Positions 11,754 to 26,000 of a stretch of DNA of 64,000 nt are shown here, one piece after another. This DNA comes from Epiperipatus broadwayi (taxonomy: Eukaryota; Onychophora; Udeonychophora; Euonychophora; Peripatidae). The notes beneath the pieces are model-generated. The model was given only the letters and a program-made list of their open reading frames with translations. It ran no database searches and was not told the DNA's origin. The stretch is taken from contig JAQFVV010006231.1 in assembly GCA_028023455.1 (NCBI GenBank), positions 9,068,036-9,132,035 on the forward strand. Direction: 5' to 3'. The stretch's first letter is position 1, and each line of letters opens with the position of its first letter. Made by a program: the position numbers and the translations under genes.

Positions 11754-14700
11754 GATGAATACTGTTAAAAAATACAATAGAAAATAAATGATAAAAATCA
11801 GACATTTTCATCCATTACAATAAATATTTTTTTAGAAATTAATTTAAAAATAAATTATATGTTCTTCATCTACATTGCTAAGTTTTTATTTGATAAAGAG
11901 GAAATATAAAACTTGAGTTGTTCATTTAAATTGGTTTTATTTATTCTTTTTTAGTTTTTTGGATTTTTTAAATGTAAACATCCATTTTATGTTGTTCATT
12001 TAGATCTCATATGTTGTCAACTTGCACAGTTGCATATTGTTGATTTAAAAAATTATGTTATTCATAGATTTCTATAATAGTAATTGCTAGTAAAGAAACT
12101 GCATTGGAATTTGTATGGCAGAATGATCTACTCAATGATGTCGAATACGAATAATGTTGTGTCAAATGGCAGGTTGTTTAGTATGAAGGAGAAAATAAAA
12201 AAAATTCTAAGGGGGAATTTAGAATGATTTTTCATTGACCATTGTGGCTGCCAAATTACTTGATTCATATGATGTGGCAATGCTTTTTTTAATTTTTGTG
12301 AAATAAAAAGAAAACAACTATCAGCAGCAATAATCAAAAGAAATAATTTTAATTTAAACTTCTTTCTTTTAATTTATTGTTGTTTCAAAACAAGTAAATT
12401 CATTTTTATTTGAATTGTTTTATTGTAATTTATATCGAATAACAAAAAAAAAAAAATTCTTAGATGAAAAATAAAAAAATTTGGAGCTGACAATTATTTT
12501 GGCATTTAGTATTATTATTACTTTCATAAAACTCAATGACACTTATAACTGATCGCATTTTTTGTTCACTTTTTCAAAACTAAATAAAAATATAAAAAAT
12601 TCCAAACAAATCTGTTAATTACAAATAATAAGTTGTTGAAAATTATATATTTAATTTATAAATGAATTTGTTAGTAAGTACTATTATAAGAAATCAAAAT
12701 AAACCTTGAAAACTTACAATTGACTGTATTTTGTTCTCTGCCCTCCCTTTTTTCATCTCAAAACCAAATAAGAAATTGAAAGGACAAGTAATACTAAAAG
12801 TTCGAAACAAACCTGTCAATGAAAAGTAATAAGAGGTTTTAGAATACCCATTGAATTTAAAAAAAAACAACATTATGATAAATCACTTTCCCAAATTAAA
12901 TGTATCTTAAATTTGTCGATTAGTTATTCTACTATTGTTTCATGACATCAAAGCAGTGTTTAAAGATTAAACTAAACAGAAAATGGGATGTAGATACCGG
13001 AGTATATCAATACTGATAAATCGGTAAACATTTACAACTTAAATATATTCACAATCAAATGTGATTAACCTATTAATATGACAATATACAAGTAGTAACT
13101 TGTGTTATAGGTAAATTGTTGCATTAATAAATTAAACACTATATACACCTATAAAACATTTGATTCCTGAATACACTCAAACTTTAAAATCAAAAATTGC
13201 AATCACGAATTTTATACAGAAATCAGACTATCTTTCCTGGAAAGAGATTCGATTGTTTAAAGTTCACCAATGGTAGTAGGTTCTACTTGAAATACATGTA
13301 TAATGAGAATTTGAATGTTTTTACACAGTACATAGCTTATGATGCTGAAATTTCAAAATAAGGAATGTACTGTAAAAGATGACGGCTTACTTATATATCA
13401 ACAAAATTCTTAATACTCTGATTGCATCTCTAATTTTTTTGTCTTTTCTAAATTCAAACTGGTCTTATTTACCTGTTAGAAAAGTTTATTCAAAATTCTT
13501 AGCAATAACTTGGAATAATGCAAAATCAATATAATTGTTTTAAAATCCTTTCATATAAGTGCATATTAATTCAGACCTCATATTATACAATATTTTCCTT
13601 TATTTTTTTCATATTTTTGTATAACTGCAGAATGCCACAAAACAAACTGAATGAAAATGAAGATTCCAATGCTTTCCTGTTTAGAACCAGGCGTACTCAA
13701 AACTAATTTGTATTACTGATTATCAATTATATGGCTCTCTCATTCTTGATCATCTAAATTATAAGATAATGATGTAATTTTCTCATAAGTGAACTAATTA
13801 AAAATTCTACCCACTATTATTAATTTACCATTTTTCTGCTATTATCTATAACTCTAGAAAGTGTATTCAAAAATTCATTTAATAAATAATAAACTATATC
13901 CATGTATGTATATATGAATTAATTATAATACATTTAATAAAATATATTATCCATTTATTTTTTAGTTATCTTACAAAAAGTCTTAAGAACTATCAATTCA
14001 TTATAAAAAAGTAAAAACTTGAAACTACACTCATATTAATAATGATAATATAAAAATAAAATAAAAATAACAATAGAAAATGTAAAAAAGAATAAATGCA
14101 AATAGAGCTCTAAAGTCTCAATAAGGATGCATTCTATTACAATCAATAGTTTGATACAAATAATATACATTCATGTTTAGATTTATAATTGATAAAGACT
14201 ATCAAATGTTTAGTAAGAAAACAACAATAAAATTGATAGTTAAGTCCACAAAAGCCTAGGAATAAGCAGGGCTTAAAATAAAATTATGAAGGCTCTAAGC
14301 ATAAAACAATTATTTAATCTGTAAAATAAATTATTTAAATGATTTTTTTCAGATTTTTTAATATATAATTTACTATATGGGAACAAAATCTCTTATGAAA
14401 CTAATTCTTATTTTCTACTATTAGTAAATAATTACTAAAAGATAAGAAATGTATTCGCTGATTTTCTCCAAAAAAAAATTTGAATGGCCATTATAAAATT
14501 TTTATTACAAAATGCACTAGAATAATAAGAAGTAGATTAAAATTATTGATGGTAATCAAACACAAAAAGGTATGTATTTATAATATATTTACTAATGAAC
14601 AAAAAGATTAATTGATGAGATATCTCGAAGAATAATGATTCTAAATATTAACTGACAGAAATGTCCAATGATAATTAATGGTATTAACCATAATAGAAAT

Positions 14701-16690
14701 AACAAATAGTCAGGCTGAAAGAAAATACTAGAAGTAATATTAAATCTAATTGCTTAAGCTATTCATTTTGAGCTCACTACTATTGAAGATTTAAGAATGC
14801 CATCATATCTTCAGCTTTGATTACGAGATGGAAAGTGATCACACAACAATAAATAACATCATAATCCAATAAAAAAAAGTTGTCATTCAAACCAAATTTA
14901 TATTTACTGAGCAATTTTAAACCCATTTTTTAAAAATAAATTAATCTGTTATTTATAAGAATGTTGATCTACTAAAATTGCAGTATGTTTTAATCTTAAA
15001 TGAGAATATACTTATCTTCTTAATGATGTAGGTTAATTTGATAAACAAGCACATATTAATCTTCCTAACGCTAATAAAATATAATAGTACAGTGACTTTT
15101 AAAGTATTTATAAATGGATATTAAGTTTTTTAAAAAAGAGATCTTTTTACAATTTTAGTTATAGTAACACCGATTGATAAAAAATAAAACTATTCATGGA
15201 GTAGCCTTTGTTAAGGTAAATTACATAATTAGAAACATCGTAAGATGAAGTCCTACAGTCAATGGATAATGCAATCTATCAGGTGGCTATCAATCATAAT
15301 AAAATAAAATTTATATTTGTAAACGTTGAAAATTTTAAATGGTTCTGTATATTTGTTTTAATTTGAAAATATCAAGGACTCTTATTAATGTAAGCAACAA
15401 CTAAGACTTGATCAAAATTTATTGTAGAAAATATAATTTTAATTCAAATTTAATATTGAAAAATAATTTCAAATTAGAAACGGTGCACATATCTGATACG
15501 AGATCTGTAGATCCAGGTTCGCACCTAGACAAGGGATTGAATTGTTCGAGCAATTACTTACAAAATTATATATTTTCAAAGCCTAAATATTAATTAATAG
15601 AAGATAGTAAAAATTATACAGGAAGCAAATTTCTAAGACCGAAAATATGAATAGGAAACATCAACGAAAGAATTTAGTTAATTTAAAAAAAATAGTAATT
15701 GTATATATGTAAATAGTTTATTCATATGCTTATTTAAATTCCTTCCAGAACAAATGTATATTCTAGAAAGAAAAAAACGGGGGAAACTCTTAAGTAGAAT
15801 ATAAAAACAAAATCATTAGAAAAGAATAGAATTAATAGTTTACTAAAATTAATTCAAACATTTTTTTAGCCAAATAAATAACGGACTTTTATATAAAGAA
15901 AATAAAAATATTTTTTATAAAATAGACAAATAATAACATATCTCTAAAAACATATCTAAAAACTTAGACATATATAACTCGATCATAACTAAATTTATTT
16001 TTAATGACTAACAAATATAGATAAATGATAACTTATCTGATACTTACTATTGCAAAATTTTGATAAATTGAGGATTTTTTATTATTACAAAAATAAAATA
16101 GCTAACTTATAGGTGTACTTAGAGAAAACAAAGTCAGATAGTATTTCCGTGATAACACTTTCTGTACAGTGCCATCTAGCAGACTAAAAGTAAATTATTA
16201 TAATTTTTTATTTCTAAAATAAATTATATAATATGTAAATAATTAAATTACATCATACTCGAGTATTGAGATAAATTATAGGAAGAATGAATTAATAAGA
16301 GTTGCCATTATGCTTTGAATTTGTAGATTATAAAAAGCCATTTGATTCTATAAGCATTTCCACGTAATTAAAGCTTTGAATCTTTAAAAAATATATCATG
16401 GATTACATACTGACCCTAGGAAGATAAGGATGAACAACAGGTAATAGTAGTTTAACACAATTATTTTGTGTAATAAAATGGAAAGCTAAAAGATTAAAAA
16501 TGAATAGATATTATTTAATCATTTAGATTTTGCAAGTAATATGGTTATTTTTGCAAATAATACTTCAGAAAATATGCAAGAGTTATCAGATGAAAGAAAA
16601 AAAATGGGATTAAAAAAAATGTTTAATGAATTGGGTTAGAAATAGAAAAAATAGTAATTAATCATCGTGCATTAAAACATATTAACAACT
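11754..16690. other. AT-rich intergenic region, no gene recognised
   Basis: Nearly 5 kb with very high A+T and many short homopolymers. No exon, repeat pair or RNA gene could be supported. Short open frames (for example around 13.6 and 15.5 kb) lack homology or codon bias. Confidence 0.4.
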
Positions 16691-16696
16691 TACAAA

Positions 16697-16805
16697 TATC
16701 TTTGTTGTAATTATATTTTGGACTATTTCCATCATCTAATATAAGATGATGGAAATAATCCAATATATAAATATAACTAAAATATCATCATCACAACCCT
16801 TCAGG
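16697..16805. repeat. Short palindrome sharing sequence with PLE ends
   Basis: The left arm ends TTTCCATCATCTAATAT and the right arm begins ATGATGGAAATAATCCAATA, giving a near-perfect inverted repeat with almost no loop. The same words (GATGGAAATA, then a CATCATCACAA block) occur at the right border of the Penelope-like element at 20.4-23.0 kb, so this is probably a small derivative of that family's terminal repeat. Confidence 0.7.
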
Positions 16806-16929
16806 AAAATATTACAAATATCTTGTTCAGATTATTAATACAGATGAAAACATAAAGAATTAAATTAATCAGAAAATTAATCTTAATAGAATGCTTTTTA
16901 TAGAAATAACTGAGCATCATAAGGAAATA

Positions 16930-17370
16930 TGCCGATCGGTTTAATTAAAAAGAAAGATTTCAATAATTATGTTTTACCAGTTCTTACTTATGGATCTGAG
17001 ATTTGGATACTTAACAGAAGAGTGGTATAAAAATTTTAGATAACTCAATGAAGTATGATGAGATGTATTTTAAAAATAACAATAAGAGATAATAAAAAAA
17101 GGACATGCATAAAAGAGCAAACAAATGTTGCTGACATCATCACAAGAATTAAAAGGTCGAAATGAAATTTGGTTAGATATAAATGATAATAGAAAAGCAA
17201 TTGAAATTTATAAAAGACATAGCAAGAGATCTTGTGAAAGAGATGAATAAATTAAGGAAGTGTACAGGTGTGATGTGGAGAAGAGTACTGAAAGTTGGGA
17301 AAATGAAATAAACTTGCAATAATGATGGTAATAGTGAATAGAGTGATGGACTCAAAGGCTAATGGATCCT
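16930..17370 (+). pseudogene. LINE ORF2 C-terminal fragment
   Basis: Plus-strand translation gives NNYVLPVLTYGSEIWILNRR, then a stop, then SMMRCILKITIRDNKKRTCI followed by KEQTNVADIITRIKRSK. This is the classic end of many LINE reverse transcriptases ('VLPVLTYGAETWTL... RSMLGI.LRDR..N..IR..T.V.DI..R...LKW..'). Further frames to about 17345 (AIEIYKRHSKRSCERDE) match the usual tail about drawing up the final domain. Multiple stops make it non-functional. There is no poly(A) of note after it. Confidence 0.7.
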
Positions 17371-17518
17371 AGATTTAAGCTTAACCATTTATGCTGTTAT
17401 TTATAATCTTCTAAGCAATAAACTATAAATTATTAAACAATTGTTTATTAATGTATTTTCTTAATATAAAACTATATAACAGTAGACATTAATGTCAGTT
17501 GCTAATAAAATTTGTAAT

Positions 17519-17749
17519 TTATCATACCATTTACACCTTCTTAGACATTTTATCAATACTTTTATTTGTATTATTTGTAAACAGTTTTGACTGTCCTGCA
17601 GTCATCATCAGAGTTCTTGTTGGGTTTTGGTAATAGAATCAACAAGAACTCTGATGATGACTGCAGGACAATCAAAATTGTTAGTGTAATACAAATAATA
17701 CAAATAAAAGTATTGATAAAGTGTCTAAGAAGGTGTAAATGGTATGATA
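17519..17749. repeat. Foldback with PLE-type motif
   Basis: Arms of about 103-109 bp (17519-17621, 17641-17749) are inverted copies separated by ~19 bp; ends read TATCATACCAT. Each arm contains CTGATGATGACTGCAGGACA followed by a TCAAAA block. This resembles the hammerhead-containing terminal repeats of the PLE at 46.9-48.7 kb (CTGATGAAGACTG...CAGTC), but the second core strand reads AAAAC rather than GAAAC, so an active ribozyme is unlikely. Confidence 0.8.
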
Positions 17750-20400
17750 TGTTATAATAAAAATCAATACATAGGAAAAGAAGAAGTAGAAGGTTGTAAT
17801 TATGATAATATGTATATGATTTGATTGAATAGTTTGTTGCTTGAGAGTTGATAAGAAGTACAAACATCAGAAGTGACATAAATGGTGGGTAAGAAAAATC
17901 CATAAATTTAATTATATATATATTCAAAAAAATTATAATACATGTTTACATATTAATAATATAAATCACTAAATAATGATAGATTTAAAATATAAATAGA
18001 GAATAATGTTTTGAATTTTAAAGAGTAAAAATGAAATAAAAATATGTTATTAAAAAAAATATTTATATAAGTATTGTAATATAAGTTAATTAAATCATTT
18101 TACATTGTTATTTTTCATTAATTCAGTACATCTGTTTCTAAAAGTTAATTCAACAAATAGTGGAGGATTGATTAATTAATATATCATGCTTATCAAAATA
18201 CAGAGAAAAACTAATTGCTTGAAATATTAATTAAGGGCATACAAGCATTGAATCATCTTAATCTATGAATGATAGGAAAGGAGAATATAATAGCCTCATG
18301 ATTACAATCTAATGTATAACAATGAAAATACATAAAACACGCTGGTGTGCTTCAAGAAGTCTAATCAAGAATGGATTGCATAACTCTGAAGTCGGTGAGA
18401 ACTATATATTGATATAGCTCTAAAGTAGGTGGTAAATTATATACAATTATTTATGCAAGAGACTATAAAGTGATATAATAGCAAAGAGGTAAAAGTATTA
18501 CAAAGATTATCTGCTACTTATACAAACATGCAAACAGCTTATTTAATTGCTTTCTGAAAAGTCTATGAATATTTATCTATTAATAAAGATTTATTTTAAT
18601 TGGAAATCTACTTCTGTAAAGTTCATTCAAATATAGAAAAAGTTAAAATTTTAATATGGTTACTATATCTGAAGGTATAATTTAATTAGAGAAATTGAAA
18701 ATATTTGAAAGATTACATCAAGTATGAATCAGTAGCAAAATTACTATCAAAAGATACATTTCTTGGCCAAAAACAACTAAGTCATGGTAAAGATTCTACA
18801 GAGTTTATGTAGAATACTGTAAATGTCTCATCTTACTAATTTTACAATTGGATAAAATATCACCTAGTCAAAAACATTGGAATAAATGAAACCATCGCAA
18901 AATTAGATTAGATTTTTCTACACCATGAATTGCATGAGACTATGCCCAACAACTGAATCATTTGAACAAAAATTAGACAATCATTTTAAAGGTAAAAAGA
19001 TTAGGCACAGATGCATGTTTGCCTGTTGAGTTGAATGGATTTTCTGAAAATGACAGTAACTTAAACAAAATTCGAAGACTTTATCAACATTCAATGTCTA
19101 CACATTTTATTGGTAAGTCATGGAACTCAGAAATAAATTAACTCTGTTACTATTTAAGAAAAAAACAAATTGATTTTATGAAAAATATTAAATGTATTAC
19201 TAGAGAAACTGTGTAGGTTAGAGACATTCTGAATAAGTATGGATAATGAGGTGAAAATATACAAATGTTATTAAACAAATATTGTTCAGGATATTGAAGA
19301 ATTTGAAAGACACACTCTATATAAATGAAATTATAATAAAAGTCATTAGTTAGAACTTAAGCTGCTGACCAAAACAGATAAAACACAAGCATAAACAAAT
19401 GAGCAACCAGCAGAAAAGAGAAAAAAACGCTAACCCAAAAGTCCTCAGTCTGAACTGGAGATTCTATAGTCAAAATTTGAAGTTGTACTATTTATAGATT
19501 CCTTCTAGTAAAAAATTAGAAGTGGGGGGAAATTATTCAATGCTGTTCTCAAGTTAAAAGTGATGTTGTAGATGGCCAAAATATTAATGGATTAGGGTAA
19601 GGTGTAGGAACTTTGTTTTCTAAACTAGAGGGAGAAGTGCTAAAACTGATATTTAGAAGTATATTAGTTTTAAAGAGTTAAAATAAAACAGAAATGCACT
19701 AATTGAAGTATATATACATATAGATTATTTATATTGATTTAATAGTTGATTAAATTATTCTATACACTGTTTTAGATTAATACATGCGATGTAAAAATTA
19801 TTTCAGAAAATACGAAAGAATTATTTTAATATGAATTAAATAGTACATTTAAATAAAAAGGTAAACACAATATAACCAAAGTAATAAATCTAGGAATAGA
19901 CAAGCCGAGATCTCGTTCATACACAAAGCTACTTCAATTTCACTAGAAGCAGTGGAAAAAACTCTTGAGAGGCCTAACCCAAGAGACCTGTTCCTGAAAG
20001 GTATAAAACAATAACTAGGAATTTATGCATTCCATCCCACTCTAAATTATCATTATTTATTGTGCATCTATATAGTAACTATATTTATAAAAAAAAACAA
20101 ACATATGCTTCATTATAATTTACATAGTTACTTGTCATATATACCTGAGATATTTATGTGTGTATTAAGTCTATTAATATCATTGTTATTTATTCAATTA
20201 AATATCATCAAAAGGTTAGCTAAGTTGGTCAATTTTTATTTTGCATCATTTCTGCATTAATTATTTAATCATCTTAATCCAGTGATACTTTGGCCTATAA
20301 AAATAATGCATAGAGTGAATGGTGCAATAATGTTCAAAAATCATACTTTAAATTAGTTAAAATAACTGACACTTAATTGGTTTAAGTAAAAATAATGAAA
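17750..20400. other. Non-coding stretch with possible decayed retroelement
   Basis: AT-rich. Between about 18640 and 19650 the base composition is slightly more balanced and a degraded coding region is conceivable on the plus strand (SVAKLLSKDTFLGQKQLSHG is one piece), perhaps a Gag-like remnant, but stops are frequent and I do not assign it. Confidence 0.25.
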
Positions 20401-20579
20401 TGTCTTGTTGTATTTTTATACTGGATTATTTCCATCATCTAATATGTGTATTGAATGTCTTTAGAAAAAAATAACTTTATTTAAATATTCCAAATACATT
20501 CGATTATTAGTAATAGCACATCAAACAGGTTAGTATATGCACAATGTTTCAAGAGGTATTATTCTCCCCTCTTTTTCAG

Positions 20580-20690
20580 GTGTTGCTGGCCTGACCAGTG
20601 ACAATACTAGCATAGGATTCAAACCTGAGCCCTTAGATTCTTGAGTATTGAATTTTAAGGTAATGCTCTAACCAACTGAGCCATCCTCCC
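20580..20690 (-). repeat. tRNA-derived SINE
   Basis: On the minus strand a pol III box A (TGGCTCAGTTGGTTAGAGCA, 20683-20664) is followed by a box B (GGTTTGAATCC, 20625-20615) and a tail through CACTGGTCAGGCCAGCAACA. Anticodon-arm geometry is not preserved, so it is a SINE head rather than a tRNA gene. It sits at the 3' end of the PLE coding remnant. Confidence 0.7.
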
Positions 20691-20709
20691 AAATGCACCA
20701 GTCTGTAGA

Positions 20710-22959
20710 AATTTTCATATTCTTATCTATGAGGTTCCTTCTGATTTCTTCACTTTTTCCTAAGAGCAAAGTTGATAAGTGGTTTTCATATTTGCCATCG
20801 TCATGTGTGCAGCTTCTTTAAATTTTCTTTTTTGTACTTTTTCTTCTCTATCTAATATTTTTGTATTTTTTCAATGGTCTGCTACCTTAGACACATCTAT
20901 TTTCTCTATTATTGGGTTCTTGCAAGCTCTTTTCAATGGGATGACTAGTCTCACCAATATATGTTCTTCCACATTCACATGGTATTTCATAAATGCAGTT
21001 TTTTATTTTCAGCATTTCTTAGGATTTGTAGATGTTGGAATTTTTTGTAGTGTGGTGTGGCTCTGGAAAGTTGTTCTGTTGTTATAATGATTGCAGATTT
21101 TCCTTAAATTTGTTTGCTATTTTTGGAATGTATGAGTTTACTACAGTACCAATAATTTTATTTCTTCTTGATGGTTTTTTTGTTGTCTATTTAATATTTT
21201 TGTAATAACAGCTGATGGGTAACAATTTTTCATAAGAGTTTGTTCTTTTCCAAATCACTGGTTTCTGAAGAAACTTATTTTGCTCTGTTCCATAGTAGTA
21301 GAATAACTCCATGTTTTGTGTTTCTGGAGTGATTGTATGTATAGTATAGGTATTTTTCTGTATTGTAGGTTTTTGGTAAACTGTAGTTTTGACTTTGCCA
21401 TGAGGGAATCTTGTCACAAGAACATCTAAGAATGACAATTTTTGTTCTTGTTCTGATTCTATTGTGAATTTAATTGAAGGGGATATGTTGTTGATGTGTT
21501 TTCAGAAAGTTTGTAGCAGTGCTTTACCATATGGCCATACAACAAATATATCATCCACACAGCAAAGCCAAACTTTAGGTGGATATGGAGTAGTTTTTAT
21601 AGCTGATGTTTCAAGTTCTTCCATGTAAATATTGCTAATTAGGAGAGACAATGGTGAGCCCATAGCCATTCCTTGATTATGTTGGGAAAATTCTGTATTA
21701 TATCGAAAGTAGATTGTTTTTATGCAGAATGTTAATAATTCCATAATACTATCAATAGGAAGAGCTGTTCTGGTTTGTAAACTATTATCACCATTTAATC
21801 TTTTCCTTACAATAAACAATGCTTCTTCACATGGTACATTCATGAAAAATTTTCCACATCAAAGCTTACCAATAAGTCAGTTCTTTCAATTTATCATGTT
21901 CTTGATTAATTCTACAAAGTGTGTAAAATATCTGACAAAGGACTGTGTTTTGTATGCCAAAGGGCTTAGAACTTTGACAAGAAATCTTGCCAAACTTTGG
22001 CAAGGTGAATGTCTATAACTAACAATGGGTCTTAATGGAACATGATCCTTGTGGATTTTAGTAGACCATAAAGATGAGGAATTTTGCTGAAATATGATAT
22101 TTTACTTTTTCTGAATCAGTGAAGTACCTGTGATGCTCTCTGAGTAATATGTGTAACTTTGTTTCGATACTCGGTATCAGATTTTTTACCACTTTTCTAT
22201 ATTGGTCTGCTGTGAGGAGTTTTTGTATTTTGTCATCATAATCAGTTGTATGCATTACAACTGTCGCATTGCCTTTGTCAGCAGGGAGAATGATTATAAA
22301 TTTATCTACTTTGAGAGATTTAATTGCTTTCCTCTCCCCATAGGATATGTTTGACTTCAATTTTTATTGCTTGTCAAACTGTTCTTTTTATTCTGCTGCT
22401 TCTTCTAAAGCAATTTTTGAGTGACATTCTCAGTGGTTGCCATTATATTTAATAAAGGGATATTAGATGGTGTTATGGCTAAGTTAAATTCTCTTTCAAG
22501 AACAGAAATTTCAGTATCTGTTAGATGTTTAGAACTGAGATTTTTAACAGATGAAGTTGGTACATTGCTTGGTATATTATGATTTTTTATAAGTCCATGT
22601 AAGTTAGCAACTTTCTTTTTTTGGCATTCTTTTATTTTTCCATGTAATGTAGAATATGATTTTCTTACTGCTTGAAAAACTCCCATGTAGTCTTCATCAG
22701 TAGTTTATTTTTTAGAAAACATTCTACAGTATTAATGGAATGCATTGTAACAGAGCTTCATTTGCTCTCTGAGTAATTTTCTCAGCTTCTGAGGGTGAAT
22801 TGGAGGTTTTAATTGCAAACCTTTAGGAATTATCCCTTCTGATTTACATAAGAAAGTTAAATAATTTTCTATTTTGGCCAGCTTTAGACATAATTTTTCA
22901 TAATGTCTAAAGTTTGATACAGTATCTGGTCCATACTGAATACTTAGTATTTTGTTCAA
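20710..22959 (-). pseudogene. PLE reverse transcriptase + GIY-YIG endonuclease, broken
   Basis: Reading right to left: an N-terminal helical region (22959-22732, with EGIIPKGLQLK, typical of PLE N-termini); LSSKHLTDTEISVLE (around 22600-22500); an RT fingers block FIIILPADKGNATVV (around 22300); YGL.K / PLRPIVSY (around 22060-22020); the start of motif A (VSFDVENFF) at about 21860; then NQGMAMGSPLSLLISNIYME (motif B) and WLCCVDDIFVVW (motif C, 'DD') in 21843-21502; LSFLDVLVTR (21438 onward); and finally CIYEIPCECGRTYIGETSHP (about 21000-20940), the GIY-YIG core. Frameshifts and stops separate the pieces, so it cannot make a full protein. The catalytic DD of RT and the GIY-like YIGET are still legible. 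Confidence 0.9.
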
Positions 22960-23029
22960 TACACATATTCATGATGGAAATAGCCAAATATAAAGATACA
23001 ACTAGAATACCATCATCACAAACCTTGAT

Positions 23030-26000
23030 GAAAGCACAATGAAATGTATTGTTGCTTAAGATACAATTTCATATAAAATCTTTGACACAATAAATTTTAT
23101 GATAGTAAGTCTATACTTTTAAGGGATTCTCATATAAAAATAGTGATGAGATCAAGGCATTTTCAGTCACAGATCTATAAGGTAACATTTCAATATTATA
23201 ATGATTGACCAAATAAATTGATCTCCAATCAAAATATTCTACAATATGTGAGTAAAAATAATGCAGACAGTAAAATAAGCAAATCAATTTCAATAAAATA
23301 GATTTCAGTTTATTTGTATATTATTTGTAATCACCAAATACCTAGTAGTAATCTCCAAAATAATATTTATTATTCCTTCACAGATAATCAGACTTGTTTA
23401 TTTAAATCATCAACAACCATGACAATAAAAGCCATTACAATATCATAAATATGCATTACACAAATGTTTTATAAGCCACAAAACAGCATGGCAAATGATG
23501 TGATCTGGAAACTATTCCTAAAAACAATTGAATTGGACTGCCTCACTTTCATTCCTAGCTAAACTTTTTAAATTAAAAACTAAACAAAGTCTGTAATAAT
23601 AGATTTTCCAGTTAATCACAACTAACAAATCTATACAGTTGTGTGTATAAGTCTCCTATTGTTGTAAATTAATAAAATATAGTTAAAATTACTTACTATC
23701 TATAAATTATTCTTCATTTTTAACAAAATTGGCACAATCATCAAGACATCCATTTATTAGAAAGAAAAATTAAAAAAAAGATTTTGCAGCCATTACCAAA
23801 AAAAGTGTAATGTAAAGATTTATGGAAAATCATAATCAGCTGAATTCAACTGGAAATCAAAATCCATTAAAAGACTTCATTTTTTTACATATAATAACAA
23901 AAACCTTATAGTGGAAAAATGCTTTTTTTAGAAAAATATCTGAACTGCATGAAAAATTAGTTTCATATATTTAGATCATTTAAAATTACTTCTTAAAGCA
24001 AACTAAAGAAATTTGACTGGAAAATTGTATGTATATGATCTGAAGCATAGGAGACTTTGTGATATCAGACTGCCCCAACACTATAATTTGTTCAGTTTGA
24101 GCATGTAATTGATATATTTTCAGCTTGATTCTGCACTAAATCTCTACAAATATCCTATGAAATCAGGAATTATGAAAATATGAAAGATGAGGGGGTTGAA
24201 CTCAAAAAATTAGTATTGGCCTATGAATTTAAAGATTTATTGAGTAGATGAAGTGATGGACTGATTGATCAAAGGTATAAAGAATCACTCTATCAGTTGA
24301 ACTGATAATGAATATTAAGATTCACTTTTCACTAGATAGTCATGCAGGCCTTCCTAACAGAATCAATACCTGATCAAAACAACATTGTTCTGAGATAAAT
24401 AAGCCAGTCAATGTCATAAAACTGAACTAAATACAAATTTTTGTCACAAGGTAGGCCAAAACAACATCTGTAATCCCAGAAAAGCTTGTAGCAGATTGTA
24501 ATGGTCAGATTTGTACATTCACAGAATAAAATCCAGAGTCGAATTAGTACTCCATGATTTAACATCTTATGAATGACATTTCTGAGATTACACACGGGTC
24601 TCAATTTCTTCTGTGCACCAGCTGAACACGGAGAAACATGAGACTCGGAAAGGAATCAATAATTAAAGTAAAGAGTTAAAATAGACTACTTAACACACAA
24701 TTTGATTTAAAATTTAGGTTAATCTAATGATAACTATAATGCATATCATAAATATATATAATAACAATAAATTGGAGTTAGATTGCGAGCAAAAAAGATA
24801 TGAAATGAATTTGTATTTTAAATAGGTTTATTAAAACAATAAATAAATCAAACAAAATGACATAATTATGTGTATCAATGCACGCAAGCATTACATAGTG
24901 GAAGAGACAATTATTATAGCAATCTCATCTTAAATTTATATAGGTGTGTGTGTACATTTATGTGGATAATAAGATTTATGCCAATATTTAATTAATATGC
25001 CAAACCTATTTACATTTGCTTGCCCATAATATGAGTAAATAATCTAGCCAAGATGATTACCATATATAGTACTAAGATGGCTGTTACATATAATACATTT
25101 GAGAAAATATTTAGGCTCAAGCAAAAGTCAGATTCAGTTTAGCAACCAAAATTTGGGTTTCGGTCTAAGACTGAATGGTTAATCAATAAGGAGGAAAGAA
25201 CTGATTAACTTTAGATTCACATATATATATGCTATGGCACTAAATAAAACTAAGAAATTAATTCATGGTGCAAGTGAGTAATTATTCATGGTGAGTAATT
25301 ATTTATGGGATTCTGCATCAAAATGCATGGTTCCTTAGGCCCAGACAGCTTGCTGCAATCAAATGAACATGTATAGTTTAGGAATTCTGATAGGCTTTAC
25401 AAAATGGTCTGGACTCTCATGTTCCAGTTCTAAAGGATAGCCATACCCGAATTAATGTGGATGGGAATGCCCCACCATAAACCCATCAGAAGGATAGCAA
25501 GACAATGTAGAAGTGTACCTAATTAGTAAAGACAGACTCACAACACATAAGTAAAATACAAATATGTATATATAATTAACTGCACTTAAAAACAGATAGT
25601 TAAGAAAAAGGGATAAACTAAATTATCAATCTAGTTATATGCACTGAATCTGCATATTAAATCATAATCTGGGGGGGGGGTATATTTAATGGGCATTAAT
25701 AAATATCAACAAATATACTTTAATATCATCTCTAGCTAGCTTATCACTTCTAATTATGGATATTAAAAGTTGAAATTTATAATAACTTTGACTAGGCAAA
25801 ACATAAAAATATAATATAAATCAATGATAACAATGAATGCAGAGCTATCGGTTATTATCTAACGTAAGAAGATCTCAAAACTGCACTCAGGTATGCTAAG
25901 TAGCATCATTTGAATATTAAAATGGAGATATTAATAATTATCTCTCCTTTAAAAGTTTACTAAAATTATGGTGTTCACTGTTTGAAAATACTTGGCATAT

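Larger units (their letters stand above)
20404..23010 (-). mobile_element. Penelope-like retroelement, decayed, with short inverted ends
   Basis: The element contains a reverse transcriptase and a GIY-YIG endonuclease in the order expected for GIY-YIG-bearing PLEs. It is bordered by a ~48 bp inverted repeat: TGTTGTATTTTTATAC...CCATCATCTAATATGTGTATTG on the left (20407-20453) matches the reverse complement of 22957-23004. PLE terminal repeats may be direct or inverted; here they are inverted. A tRNA-derived SINE lies inside the left portion. Confidence 0.8.

Noticed and set aside
17571-17927. 118-codon frame across the 17.5 kb foldback
   Set aside because: It runs through both arms of a palindrome and is an incidental frame.
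18640-19650. Possible decayed retroelement Gag on the plus strand
   Set aside because: Frequent stops and no zinc knuckle, protease or RT signature; similarity is only by general character.
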